Below, in pieces: positions 44,054 through 52,833 of a DNA stretch of 64,000 nucleotides (position 1 is the first letter of the stretch; each line of letters starts with the position of its first letter). The notes beneath the pieces are model-generated. The model saw only the letters and a list, made by a program, of their open reading frames with translations. It searched no databases and was not told the origin of the DNA. The DNA comes from Pandoraea pulmonicola (GTDB taxonomy: Bacteria > Pseudomonadota > Gammaproteobacteria > Burkholderiales > Burkholderiaceae), in assembly GCF_000815105.2 (NCBI RefSeq), contig NZ_CP010310.2, forward strand, positions 1,984,001 to 2,048,000, written 5' to 3'. The position numbers and the translations under genes are program-made.

Positions 44054-44359
44054 TTAATTCGCCTTGATGAGAACGCCTTCTATGTAGGTTCTGGTGGGAT
44101 TGCATACGACCTCGACCGTGAACCCGGCCATGATGGCGACGTTCAGCATGTTGAGCAGGATTCTCCTGTTCTCAGGCGTAAAGGTGGGGTCGAATATGTA
44201 GGGAGAGGATGGATATTCCAGCAGTGAAAAGTAAGGCTGCGCGCCCATGAAACTGATGGTGGATATGTGCCCGGTATTCGATACGCAGTCAGCGCTGGCG
44301 ACTTGGGACGCGGCCATCAGAATCACGGATGCGGCAAAGAGAATGGCTTTCTTTTTCAT
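44054..44359 (-). CDS. Small secreted hypothetical protein
   Basis: 101 residues with a clear signal peptide (MKKKAILFAASVILMAASQV, cleaved near ASA). The mature part has two cysteines (ADCVSN and VVCNPT), likely a disulfide. No family recognised. It lies 118 bases downstream of the matrixin-type protease gene on the same strand, and may be functionally linked to it. Confidence 0.6.
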   Translation of the reverse strand: MKKKAILFAASVILMAASQVASADCVSNTGHISTISFMGAQPYFSLLEYPSSPYIFDPTFTPENRRILLNMLNVAIMAGFTVEVVCNPTRTYIEGVLIKAN

Positions 44360-44476
44360 TCTGCTGCTCCAAAGTTATTGTATGGCGTGTCGTATCCGCT
44401 GAATGATTTGGGGCATCTCCACATCGCGTTGGCGCAAGGAATGCGTGGGGCCAATTGACAGACGCGTCAAATTTCG

Positions 44477-45358
44477 TCATCCATAGCTGTCGTCGCCATC
44501 GCCATCGTGGATGTAAGGCGGTTTGATGCAGAGCAGCAGGGATCCACATGTCGCCTGTTGCGTGCGCATCAGGGTTTGGACGGCATCGCCTTCTTCGGGC
44601 GTTACCTCGATGTAATCGTTGGTCAGCAATGTCTGGCTGGGATCGGGGACAAAATACTCGTCGGGTATATCCCCCATGTTGTTGACGAACGCAAACATCG
44701 TTCGAAGGTAGTAAAACAGGTTTCCTATCATGATGGGCGTTCTTAGCTGATTGTCCTGTACCTGGACTTCAACGAAGAAGTGGCTGCGCGCCTGGGTATG
44801 TGCGAGACCCAGAGCGTGGCCCAGTTCATGCTTTGCGATCCTTTTCACTATGAAACTAAGCAACCCCTGAATCGTTTGGTCCCTCAGGAACTGCAACGCC
44901 AGGGTGGCTTCGTGTCCGCCGAGATAATTTTGGAACTGATTGCTGTAGAACGTAATGGTGGTAGGAAGGCCGTTATGCGTCGGAATGGTGCCCGCCAGAA
45001 CCGTGGATGTCGACGCTGACGGAGGATCCGTGGCGGTCGCAATGACGACATTGGCTTGAGCACGGTTGGTGACCCTCGTCAGCGACAGATTGCTCGTGCT
45101 TAGCGCAGCGCGCCACTCGCTGACGGCTTCCTCGATCACGCTGTTCCAGTCCACGCTATATGGAACGTTGTTGATCACGACCGTCATGAGCGCGGAATTG
45201 GGATCGATAAAATACCGTACAGTGCCGCCATATTCGGTCATTGGGTTGAATATGTGGCCGGGATTAGTCAGGCTGTTGGTGAAGGCGATGGGCATCTGCA
45301 CCGCGGTGGCGGGAGTGGCGAAGAAAATAGCGACCAACAGCGATAGCAGAAACCTCAT
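44477..45358 (-). CDS. Secreted matrixin-like zinc metalloprotease
   Basis: 293 residues with a signal peptide (MRFLLSLLVAIFFATPATAV). The metzincin zinc site HELGHALGLAH occupies 177-187, with all three histidines and the catalytic Glu, and PIMIG about 25 residues later can serve as the Met-turn. The N-terminal part (TVRYFIDPNSA, VIEEAVSEWRAAL) is like the first helix and strand of matrixins. The last residues are a Gly/Asp-rich tail. It would cleave proteins outside the cell. Confidence 0.82.
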   Translation of the reverse strand: MRFLLSLLVAIFFATPATAVQMPIAFTNSLTNPGHIFNPMTEYGGTVRYFIDPNSALMTVVINNVPYSVDWNSVIEEAVSEWRAALSTSNLSLTRVTNRAQANVVIATATDPPSASTSTVLAGTIPTHNGLPTTITFYSNQFQNYLGGHEATLALQFLRDQTIQGLLSFIVKRIAKHELGHALGLAHTQARSHFFVEVQVQDNQLRTPIMIGNLFYYLRTMFAFVNNMGDIPDEYFVPDPSQTLLTNDYIEVTPEEGDAVQTLMRTQQATCGSLLLCIKPPYIHDGDGDDSYG

Positions 45359-45833
45359 GTTCGTCCACCATTGAAATTAATCACGTGTATTGGCCTGGAT
45401 TAAAACTGACAGTCGTCGGTTTTCTCCTGGGGCGCGGTGGTCGAGCTGGTGCTCGATGACGCTCAATTGCTGGTTGGGATTGATCGTTTCGCCTTTTTGC
45501 ATCGATATTGTCGGTGCATATTCTCTGCGTAAAGGCGAGTCTATCCGAGTGGAAAGCTCAGTGATCCTATCAATGCTGATAGTTGAGTCTGTCGGGAAGT
45601 GTGCTGCGGCTGAATGCAAGTTGACCTGGCGTCGGGCTGCGCGCGCAGGATGTCGTGAGCGAATTGTGCTATTAGCCAGCGGGGCAGCAAGCTATGATCG
45701 GTTCCAGCGCCGACTTTGTATGTTTTACAGAGTTCGGTGCTTTGCCGAACGGGCGCCCTCCCACATGCGGGGCGTCGGTAAAGTGACGAAGTGTCTCCCT
45801 GCCAATCTATCGAATAGAAATCGAGGTGCCGAC
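45359..45833. other. Divergent intergenic region between protease and amidase genes
   Basis: 475 bases without a supported gene; the amidase frame stays open through it but the translated leader has no protein-like pattern. It must hold two promoters; no consensus boxes were identified. Confidence 0.4.
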
Positions 45834-46790
45834 ATGTTGCCAATTTCAGGAAGTGCAGCCTCTTCTGCCCAATTCGCTGCCGTTTCAGCCACGGCGAGCG
45901 CAGGACCTCGCGGGCAGCAGACGGGGATGGCGACCGATGTTGCCACGGTATCTTCCGGTGCGTCGCCATCCCTAATCCCGATCGACTACAACAGCTATCG
46001 TTCGACCGTCAGCTACGACAGTCGCGTGCGTTTTTTGGTCATGCACTACACGGCCCAGAATTTCAAGGATTCGATCCAATCGCTAGCGAGCGAAAAGTCG
46101 AAAGTCAGCGCGCATTATCTGGTTCCCGATCCGACCGATCCTTCATATCGAGACTCCGGGCGCACCGCCGTTCAGATCTTCAGCCTTGTGGACGAATCCA
46201 GCCGTGCGTGGCATGCGGGCGTCAGCGTATGGGCCGATCGCACCAACCTCAACGACAGTTCGATCGGCATCGAGCACGTGAATCTCGCGACAAGCGATAG
46301 CTCCGGCGAGATCCACTTTCCGCCCTACAATCCGGAACAACTGGAGGCGACCCGTCAACTGGCGCAGAACATCCTTCAGCGGTATCCCAACATCACCCCC
46401 ACTCGTGTGGTCGGTCATTCGGACATTGCCATCGGACGCAAAAGCGACCCCGGCCCTTGCTTCCCATGGAAGGCGCTTCACGATTCGGGCATTGGCGCGT
46501 GGTACGACGAAGCGACCAAACAGAAATATACCGATCTCTTTAAGTCGCAAGGCGTGCCGCCCATTTGGGACGTCATGCAAAAATTCCGCGCTTATGGCTA
46601 CGATACGTCGGTCGGGGTCGGTGATCCGCCTCTCGAATTCTCACAACTCGTCCGTGCATTTCAGCTTCATTTCCGCCCCGGCAATTATGACGGCAACCTG
46701 GACGTCGATACAGCGGCCACGCTGTACGCATTGGTCGAGAAGTACTTCCCTGACGCGGCAAAAGGGGCGTCGTGGAGTCCGGATGCCTGA
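45834..46790 (+). CDS. N-acetylmuramoyl-L-alanine amidase (Amidase_2/AmpD fold)
   Basis: 318 residues, cutting the bond between MurNAc and the stem peptide. Zinc ligands of the fold are visible in FLVMHYTAQN, the IGIEHVNLA segment and VVGHSDIAIGRKSDPGPCFPW. The C-terminal 90 residues (WDVMQKFRAYGYD, LVRAFQLHFRPGNYDG) look like a peptidoglycan-binding helical domain. There is no signal peptide; instead the first 45 residues are Ser/Ala/Gly/Thr rich, resembling a type III secretion leader. It may be an AmpD-type recycling enzyme or an exported effector. GAGGT precedes the ATG. Confidence 0.83.
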   Translation: MLPISGSAASSAQFAAVSATASAGPRGQQTGMATDVATVSSGASPSLIPIDYNSYRSTVSYDSRVRFLVMHYTAQNFKDSIQSLASEKSKVSAHYLVPDPTDPSYRDSGRTAVQIFSLVDESSRAWHAGVSVWADRTNLNDSSIGIEHVNLATSDSSGEIHFPPYNPEQLEATRQLAQNILQRYPNITPTRVVGHSDIAIGRKSDPGPCFPWKALHDSGIGAWYDEATKQKYTDLFKSQGVPPIWDVMQKFRAYGYDTSVGVGDPPLEFSQLVRAFQLHFRPGNYDGNLDVDTAATLYALVEKYFPDAAKGASWSPDA

Positions 46791-46837
46791 CGTTCGGCGC
46801 GTCTGATCAAATTGCCGGTTCGTTGTGCTGCGCCAGA

Positions 46838-47737
46838 TCAACCGTCAATAAATACGAACTCGCGTCCCAGCCGGTGATTCAGATCGGTGCGCGCCCGTTC
46901 AAGGGTCTGTCGTAGTTTGGCCGGCATTTGCGACAGATCCTTGCGAGCGAAGTGAATTTCCTTTACGTCTCGATGCAGGACGATCCGGGCGTACACCTGT
47001 GCGTCGATGTAGTTATTCCAACCGCCATATCCATAGTTGCGATGGATTGGAATATCCTCGGCGCAAGCCTTTGCCTTGAGGCTTTTCAAACAGCTGTAGC
47101 CCCAAAGATCATCCTGGCAGTGGGCGATCAACGTTTCAAGATGGAAAAACGTGGACAGTTCATGCGGGTGAACGTTGGCATGTCGCAGCCTCAGTGCAAA
47201 CGTGTCGACGGGGCAGTACGAGCATACATGCTTAAAGTGGTCGTGCAAGACGAGGAACGAGTGTCCATAAGTCGGCGCCCCGCCATTCGGTCCGTGTAGA
47301 AAGTCCAGCGCCGCATAGCAGGGTCGGCTGGTCCACTGAAAGTCCCGTGCCGGCCCGGCTCCGAAAACGACCGAGTCGTACCGACCGAACTCGGCGTATG
47401 GCTGTTTTCCCCGGAGCAATTCTCCCAGGCCCAGCACGTATTCTTCCATGTGCGCCCGTCCAGCGTTGGAGCCTTGTGGTGCGCCAGGTTTTTCACGAAA
47501 CGCGAAACAATTCACCACCTCGTCGGCAATACGAGTGCTGGAAGACTGTTCAATCTGCACAGGATTGAAGTTGATGGTCAACCTCGCCTCCCGTAGCACT
47601 TGAAGCATCCCGTTGAGCAAGTGCTCGTCCCCACCAGCCCGTGCCAATGCTCGTTGCCTATCGACCTCGGCGCACTTTTCGCAGCGCGTGAAGATATCTT
47701 GCAACACCCGGGTGCGGAACAATTGTCCATAAATCAA
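46838..47737 (-). CDS. DUF3626-like protein
   Basis: 299 residues with no signal peptide. Segments LTINFNPVQIEQ, SRPCYAALDFLHGPNGGAPTYG and HSFLVLHDHFKHVCSYCPVD are like the DUF3626 family as I recall it; function unknown, though members occur in pathogens. The only start is a TTG at 47737, which overlaps the stop of an upstream ORF (TTGA), so the gene may be a frameshifted longer one. Convergent with the amidase gene. Confidence 0.6.
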   Translation of the reverse strand: MIYGQLFRTRVLQDIFTRCEKCAEVDRQRALARAGGDEHLLNGMLQVLREARLTINFNPVQIEQSSSTRIADEVVNCFAFREKPGAPQGSNAGRAHMEEYVLGLGELLRGKQPYAEFGRYDSVVFGAGPARDFQWTSRPCYAALDFLHGPNGGAPTYGHSFLVLHDHFKHVCSYCPVDTFALRLRHANVHPHELSTFFHLETLIAHCQDDLWGYSCLKSLKAKACAEDIPIHRNYGYGGWNNYIDAQVYARIVLHRDVKEIHFARKDLSQMPAKLRQTLERARTDLNHRLGREFVFIDG

Positions 47738-48009
47738 CTTGCGCTCTCGATCGCCATGGCGCGATGCAACGCTGTGTCGTCAGCCAGAGGCGCTTCCAAT
47801 GACGTTCTGCCTTGATTTCCGCTGGACACCATGGCCTTGTCGCCAGCCACCCCGTGCGCGGAGATCTCGGTCGCCTGGGTTTGCCGCACCTCGTGCAAAT
47901 CCCGGGCAAGAGATGGGAGCCAGGCCGATGCCGGGCGAACTGCTGGCATTGGGACCGCCGCTCTGTAGTGGTTGAGGTGGCTGGTGTTGTAATTTGGAGC
48001 GACAGGCAT
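47738..48009 (-). other. Possible 5' part of the DUF3626-like gene in another frame
   Basis: An ORF running from ATG 48009 to a TGA at 47734-47736, starting MPVAPNYNTSHLNHYRAAVP and ending ALHRAMAIESAS. Its N terminus is Pro/Asn/Ser rich like the leaders of the other island proteins, and its end reads naturally into LIYGQLFRTRVLQ of the next frame. It may be the true N terminus lost to a frameshift, a coupled small gene, or chance. No clear ribosome binding site. The 230 bases beyond it (48010-48241) show nothing. Confidence 0.3.
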
Positions 48010-48241
48010 ACAGGTCAAGGACAACGAGGTGAAGTATCGGCGGAGCCGCGCGCGGACGAAACGGTCTGGGCGTGGAGGGCGAAACTGCCACGGTCGGCAT
48101 CGGGGCGGCCGGTATCTGCCGGGGTTGAGCAAACGCCGTGAACAGCGCGGGAACGCCACAGCCTGCCAGCGCTCTGGCGACAGGCGTGGTCACTGTGGAC
48201 TTTTTGGTTCGGAGACGGTGCGGTCTTGGGAGCCTTGTCGT

Positions 48242-49690
48242 TCACATAGGCTGCGCGCCAGCCTTGCGGAGCCGGTTTTCGGCGACTGGGGTCAAGCGGC
48301 CGTCTGCACGAAGGTAATTTTTCAGTGCCGTCGCCGGAACCTTGTCCTGCCTGGCCACGGCATTGAGCCCCCCCGCGGCCTCGATGCCCGCCTGGCCGAG
48401 AGCTTTCCACTTCCGCAACATGGCGGCGGTGACCTTCATTTTCCCGCTTGGGTTGAGTCGGTCTTCGCCGCGCTGGGTCAGGCGGCCGTCGGCATGGAGG
48501 TAGTGTTTCAGCGCCCCAGCCGGGACATTGGCCCGCCTGGCGATACCGTTGAGCCCATCCGCCGCCTCAATCCCTGCTTGGCCGAGCGCTTCCCACTTCC
48601 GCAACATGGCATTGGTGATCTTTGTTTTCCCGGCTGGGTTGAGCCGGTCCTCGCCGATCTGGGTCAGGCGGCCGTCTGCACGAAGGTAACTTTTTATTGC
48701 CCCAGCCGGGACATTGTGCCGCCTGGCCAGACCGCTCAGCCCACCCGCGGCCGCGATCCCCGCCTGACCGAGGTCCTTCCACTTTCGCAACATGGCGTTG
48801 GTGATCTGCACATTCCTGCGCGAGGCGAGCCGATCTTCGCCGAGCTGGGTCAGGTCGCCGTCTTCACGAAGGTAACTTCTCAGCGTCCCGACCGGGACGT
48901 TGTCCCGTCTGGCCACGGCATCGAGCCCACCCACGGCCTTAATCCCGGCTCTGCCGAGTTCCTTCCACGCCTGCAACATGGCGTAGGTGATGTTCGTTTT
49001 CCCGCCTGGGTTGAGTCGGCCTTCGCCGCTGTGGGTCAGGCTGCCGTCTGCACGAAAACAGTGTCTCAGTGCCGCAACCGAGACATTGTTCCGCTTGGCC
49101 AGACCCTCGAGCCCCCCCGCGGCCTTAATCCCCGCTCGATCGAGGTTCTTCAATGACTGCAACAGGGCGTCGGTGATCTTCGCTTTCTCGCGCGGGTTGA
49201 GCCGGTCTTCACCGAGCTGGGTCAGGCGGCCGTCTACACGGAGGTAATTTCTCACTGTCCCAGGCGGGAGGTTGTTCTGCCTGGCCAGACCGCTGAGTCC
49301 GCCCGCGGCGCAAATCCCGGCTTTGCCGAGGTTCTTCCACGACTGCAACATGGCGGCGGTGACCTTCGCTTTCCCGCCCGACGCACCAGTCTCTTTTCGA
49401 GGGATTTTGGCTGGGGGCGGCATTGAAACAGCATCTTCTCTATCGCTTGCGTCCTCGGGTGCGGAACGCTTTTCCGGTCCACTGTTCGAGGTGATTCTTC
49501 GTGTTGCGAGGGAATGCGGTCGTTGGGTCGAGCTCGACGGCATGTCGAGTCGCTCATCGGCCTGACGCACCACCCGCACATTGGCAGCGAGCGCAGTAGG
49601 CGGCTGTGCATTCTGTTGAGGCTGCGCCGACGTTGACGCAGTCACTGGCGGATGGGAGCACGGGGCTCCAATGCTGGAAACTTGAGGCAT
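48242..49690 (-). CDS. Protein with six exact 62-residue HTH-like tandem repeats (putative modular nucleic-acid-binding effector)
   Basis: 482 residues. Residues 1-106 are polar, Pro/Ser/Ala/Gln rich and disordered, with a basic PAKIPRKE patch that could be a nuclear-localisation signal. Residues 107-478 are six repeats of exactly 62 residues without indels. Each reads roughly KxKITxAMLRKWKxLGxAGI, AAGGLxGLARRxNVPAGALK, then YLRADGRLTQxGEDRLNP, which looks like helices including a helix-turn-helix. The residue after the Arg/Lys in the putative recognition helix varies as N, H, S, S, H, N. No signal peptide. I recognise no characterised family. The ATG at MPQVSSIG is chosen; an upstream ATG would add 23 residues. 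It lies beside a type III effector gene. Confidence 0.8.
   Translation of the reverse strand: MPQVSSIGAPCSHPPVTASTSAQPQQNAQPPTALAANVRVVRQADERLDMPSSSTQRPHSLATRRITSNSGPEKRSAPEDASDREDAVSMPPPAKIPRKETGASGGKAKVTAAMLQSWKNLGKAGICAAGGLSGLARQNNLPPGTVRNYLRVDGRLTQLGEDRLNPREKAKITDALLQSLKNLDRAGIKAAGGLEGLAKRNNVSVAALRHCFRADGSLTHSGEGRLNPGGKTNITYAMLQAWKELGRAGIKAVGGLDAVARRDNVPVGTLRSYLREDGDLTQLGEDRLASRRNVQITNAMLRKWKDLGQAGIAAAGGLSGLARRHNVPAGAIKSYLRADGRLTQIGEDRLNPAGKTKITNAMLRKWEALGQAGIEAADGLNGIARRANVPAGALKHYLHADGRLTQRGEDRLNPSGKMKVTAAMLRKWKALGQAGIEAAGGLNAVARQDKVPATALKNYLRADGRLTPVAENRLRKAGAQPM
48257..49372 (-). repeat. Six tandem 186-bp coding repeats
   Basis: The DNA of the 62-residue repeats recurs six times in frame with period 186 bp, with clear nucleotide similarity between units (for example the GCGGCCGTCTGCACGAAGGTA-like block seen several times on the plus strand). 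The repeats have diverged, so they are old rather than recent slippage products. Boundaries are approximate. Confidence 0.75.
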
Positions 49691-49902
49691 GGCTTCACAT
49701 GAGAGAACTTCTTGCGAACGCCTTTTACTGTCGCATGGTCTCGCCATCTGCGCTTGCATGAATCGCTCAGTGCGCGGCGTGCTCGGCCGGATGGGGCAGT
49801 GCGCTGCTCCACCGTCCGATGCGAAATGACGATGAAATCAGGGCGCGTCAATCATGAGAATGATCACCCGCCCGTTGCTGGCTTTGAACGATGCCGATGC
49901 TG

Positions 49903-51912
49903 TCACCGGTTGGCCGTGCCCAAGATCCGGTCCATGAGCGCCTCCTCGCCCTGCTTGCGCAAGAACTCTCGAGTGAGCGCTTCATAGACCGCCAACTGCT
50001 GTCTCTTCATGAGGTCGACTCCGACCTGCGCCTGCGTCTCGTAGTCTTCCGGCAGCCCGAGACTGACTAGCCGCCCCGCCGTTCCTTGCTCATATTCGGG
50101 GAGCATGTCCTGCAATTTTTGACGCGTGCGCTCGATCTCCTCCGGGGCCAGCCGGCCCAGCACCTGCTGCCAAGGCTCCCATTCGACCAGGAAATACTGG
50201 GGGAACTCCGCCCGCTCTCGGGCGAGAACTTCCTCCTCGGCGTCCTTCAGATCCTGTGGGGTCACACCGGAGAGCTTAAAGTAGCGCATGTTCGCGATGT
50301 CAGTGGGTAATTTCAGCGGTTCGCGCAAATGCACCTGATAGGCTAGATGGACTTCGATTTCCTCGACCAGCCGTAACGCCTGAGCCTTCTTGCGAGCGAT
50401 ACTTTCCAGGGCATCCAGACGAAATGTGCCGCGCCCGCGCTCGATGACCTCATCGAGCCTGTTGTCGTAATCGCCACGGCTGACGGCGTGGGCTTCACTG
50501 AGTTTCGTCAGGTTGTTATACGTTAGCGCGATCCGGTCCTCGCAGGACGTGGTGGCCTCCTGGACAGCCTGGAAGACCAGCCGGAGAAGCTCTTTATCCT
50601 GGATGACCTTGGACAACCACTTGGCGACAGCCGTCTTGAAGTCGACGTTGTCGTTGACGGGAAGTTCTTTCAAACGGTCCAGAAAACGGGAAAACTCTGC
50701 GGCGTGCGCTTCTCCGCTGTGCACCTGCCATTGGCCCACCTGCGCCTCTTCATTGTTGCTGAACCAGTCTTGAACCGTTTTGTAGAGGGGGCGCGTTGCT
50801 GCATCGTTCGCGCCGAAAGTCGCCATGGAGAAGTAGATTCGAGGCCCGCTATACCCCGGCGCAGACGTGACCTCCTGCAGCCATTGCAGGGCGGCGGCCG
50901 AGATTGGGTTGCCATCGATAATTACTGTGCCATCGCACGGCATGCTCAAAACGCTTGGCGGTAGGTGGGGCAACTGGTTATTGGCCGCCCAGAGGTCCGT
51001 GAGACTTACGGGCAGGTCTGGCAGCCGGGTCAACTGATTGGAAATGACATTGAGCACCGTGAGGCCCGGTGGCAATGCCGGCAGCCGGGGTAGCTTATTG
51101 TCGTGTACAGCAAGCATCGTGAGGTTCGCGGGCAAGGTCGGCAGGTGGTTCAACTCGTTGCCGGTTGCGTCGAGATTTTCGAGACTCGCGGGCAAGGTTG
51201 GCAGGTGGGACAACTGGTTGAATCGAGCGTTAAGCGTTACGAGACCGCTGGGCAAATCCGGAAGGCTGCGCAAACCTAGACGTTGTAAATCGAGTTTGCC
51301 ATTCGCCATGTTGAGAATCCTGTCCTTCACGATCGCGCGGCCTTTGTCGTTCGGCGGCGCGATAGCCACCCATGCGCATAGGGCAGACCGGTAGAGTTCA
51401 TCTACGCTGTTGCCATCCACCCCATGGTGCTCGGGTAAGCCCCCGATCAGTTCGCTCAGCAGTGGGCACGCGTCCACGCCTCTGTCCAGCGTGGCGAGCA
51501 CGTCATGAGCAAGCTGCACATGCACCGGGGAGGGATCGGTGGATTGGCCATCGGGCGCATTTTCCGAGCAAAGGCTTGCGAGAGCGTCAGCCAATGCCTC
51601 GGCGTCTTCGCCTTCACTGCATGAGCGCTCCAAGTGCTGCGTCAGGTCGCGGCGCAGCGGCTCCATGTCGGCACCACCCCTCCGGTTGAACTGGCGATGG
51701 CTCCAGGCGAGCGCGGCCAATATTGCGGTGCAGCGCTGCTCGTGACCCCAGTCATCGCGCTGGCCCACATATTCGAGGACCAATCTTCTTGCTTCATCGA
51801 CTTGCAGGGACGAGTAGGGCGGCGCGTTTAACGGCTGAGTCAGCGCGGTCAGCGAAGGTGATCCAGTTGGTGTGATTGGCATCGTGGATGAAATGGCAAT
51901 GGAGGAGGGCAT
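49903..51912 (-). CDS. NEL-type E3 ubiquitin ligase with leucine-rich repeats (IpaH/SspH/SlrP-like type III effector)
   Basis: 669 residues. A Ser/Thr/Pro-rich leader (1-35) suits type III secretion. A helical region (36-205) precedes about six LPX-type leucine-rich repeats at 206-336 (NQLSHLPTLPASLENLDATG and similar). The NEL domain at about 370-665 has the catalytic cysteine C457 in the CxD motif (SCEDRIALTYNNL), and follows the family closely: LESIARKKAQALRLVEEIEV, YFKLSGVTPQDLKDAEEEVL and EWEPWQQVLGRL. Such enzymes ubiquitinate host proteins. No secretion genes lie in the window. Confidence 0.93.
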   Translation of the reverse strand: MPSSIAISSTMPITPTGSPSLTALTQPLNAPPYSSLQVDEARRLVLEYVGQRDDWGHEQRCTAILAALAWSHRQFNRRGGADMEPLRRDLTQHLERSCSEGEDAEALADALASLCSENAPDGQSTDPSPVHVQLAHDVLATLDRGVDACPLLSELIGGLPEHHGVDGNSVDELYRSALCAWVAIAPPNDKGRAIVKDRILNMANGKLDLQRLGLRSLPDLPSGLVTLNARFNQLSHLPTLPASLENLDATGNELNHLPTLPANLTMLAVHDNKLPRLPALPPGLTVLNVISNQLTRLPDLPVSLTDLWAANNQLPHLPPSVLSMPCDGTVIIDGNPISAAALQWLQEVTSAPGYSGPRIYFSMATFGANDAATRPLYKTVQDWFSNNEEAQVGQWQVHSGEAHAAEFSRFLDRLKELPVNDNVDFKTAVAKWLSKVIQDKELLRLVFQAVQEATTSCEDRIALTYNNLTKLSEAHAVSRGDYDNRLDEVIERGRGTFRLDALESIARKKAQALRLVEEIEVHLAYQVHLREPLKLPTDIANMRYFKLSGVTPQDLKDAEEEVLARERAEFPQYFLVEWEPWQQVLGRLAPEEIERTRQKLQDMLPEYEQGTAGRLVSLGLPEDYETQAQVGVDLMKRQQLAVYEALTREFLRKQGEEALMDRILGTANR

Positions 51913-52192
51913 AGCCCCCGGTTCCCGGAAAAATGGGCCGCCTGTGTCAGGTCACTCTGGCATCGCTTCCACGGTGCTTGCAGTCGGCTTGGCGTGCGCT
52001 GACGGGGTGCCTGCGTACAGCCATCACCCCGCAGGATGAGCGTATGTTGGACGATAGGCCGCATAGGCGGCTATCAAAAAACGAGCGTCGGGACGGCATC
52101 ACGCTGGACGCGGCGCACATCTCCGCCAGGGCCGCGAGGAGGCGCTATGTGGTGGGGCATATGGGGAGCGTGCTCCGTCGTGGAGGTTCTAA
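51913..52192. other. Region between the NEL gene and the zinc-ribbon pseudogene
   Basis: 280 bases with no supported gene. It should contain the promoter of the NEL gene on the minus strand and the lost 5' part of the zinc-ribbon gene on the plus strand; no motif is convincing. Confidence 0.35.
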
Positions 52193-52717
52193 GTCGACGA
52201 GCCCGCGACCCTGCTCGGCGAGGACACATGGGAAATACGCCTGCGCGAGAGCGATGTCCATGCAAGGGAGCTTGCTGTTTGCCGCGACGCGATGGCGCAG
52301 GTTGATTGGGAGGCGCCCTACGCAACCGCAGTCCTCGGCCATATCAAATGTACAAGCTGTGCGTCTGAGCTTGTACATCCGATAGAAACAGCAGTTCGAT
52401 ATCGATCAGACCTGATCTTCGAATGTGTTGCATGTGGAGACCATTCGCCATTCGAAGGTGTCATCGATGATGCTATTTCCGATGCGTTTTGCGGCGAAAG
52501 CTATATCGCGATGACTGACGGAGGGGAGCAACCATTGGAGAGGTGTCCATAGTGCTACTAGGATGCCTTCCTCGTTGAATCAGGCCAGTGCATCATTTGC
52601 GATGGAAAATTGACGCATGTTCAGTGCCGTGTGTGCGGCGAAGGGTTGGGCCCACACGACCAGGACAATGGAGGGCTGTGCGGATATCACGCCTGGGCGG
52701 CGGAACGAGCAGACTGA
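52193..52717 (+). pseudogene. Zinc-ribbon protein pseudogene with two amber codons
   Basis: One frame remains protein-like across stops: VDEPATLLGEDTWEIRLRES, VCRDAMAQVDWEAPYATAVL, CTSCASEL, FECVACGDHSPFEG, AMTDGGEQPLERCP, then TAG at 52550, C-Y, TAG at 52559, DAFLVESGQCIICDGKLTHV, CRVCGEGLG and GGLCGYHAWAAERAD before the final TGA. Several CxxC pairs indicate zinc ribbons. An in-frame TAA at 52190 cuts the 5' end. Restoring the ambers (for example to GAG) would give a continuous RCPEC-type ribbon. The parent protein has no known function to me. Confidence 0.7.
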
Positions 52718-52833
52718 GTTCATTGGAACGGGCGTTCCACGCATGGGGCGATGTTCAACGACCCGCCGCAGCGCGCCGTTTACGTGTCTTTTTTTCGACA
52801 ACCAACGATAACCAGCGACAACGACGCAGAAAT

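Noticed and set aside
45390..45833. Extended N terminus of the amidase
   Set aside because: No start signal or domain; the translation looks like random GC-moderate DNA, while ATG 45834 has GAGGT at proper distance.
48242..49372. Reading the tandem 186-bp repeats as a CRISPR or non-coding satellite
   Set aside because: The repeats are diverged, lack spacers and keep one open frame with a conserved protein pattern; they are coding.
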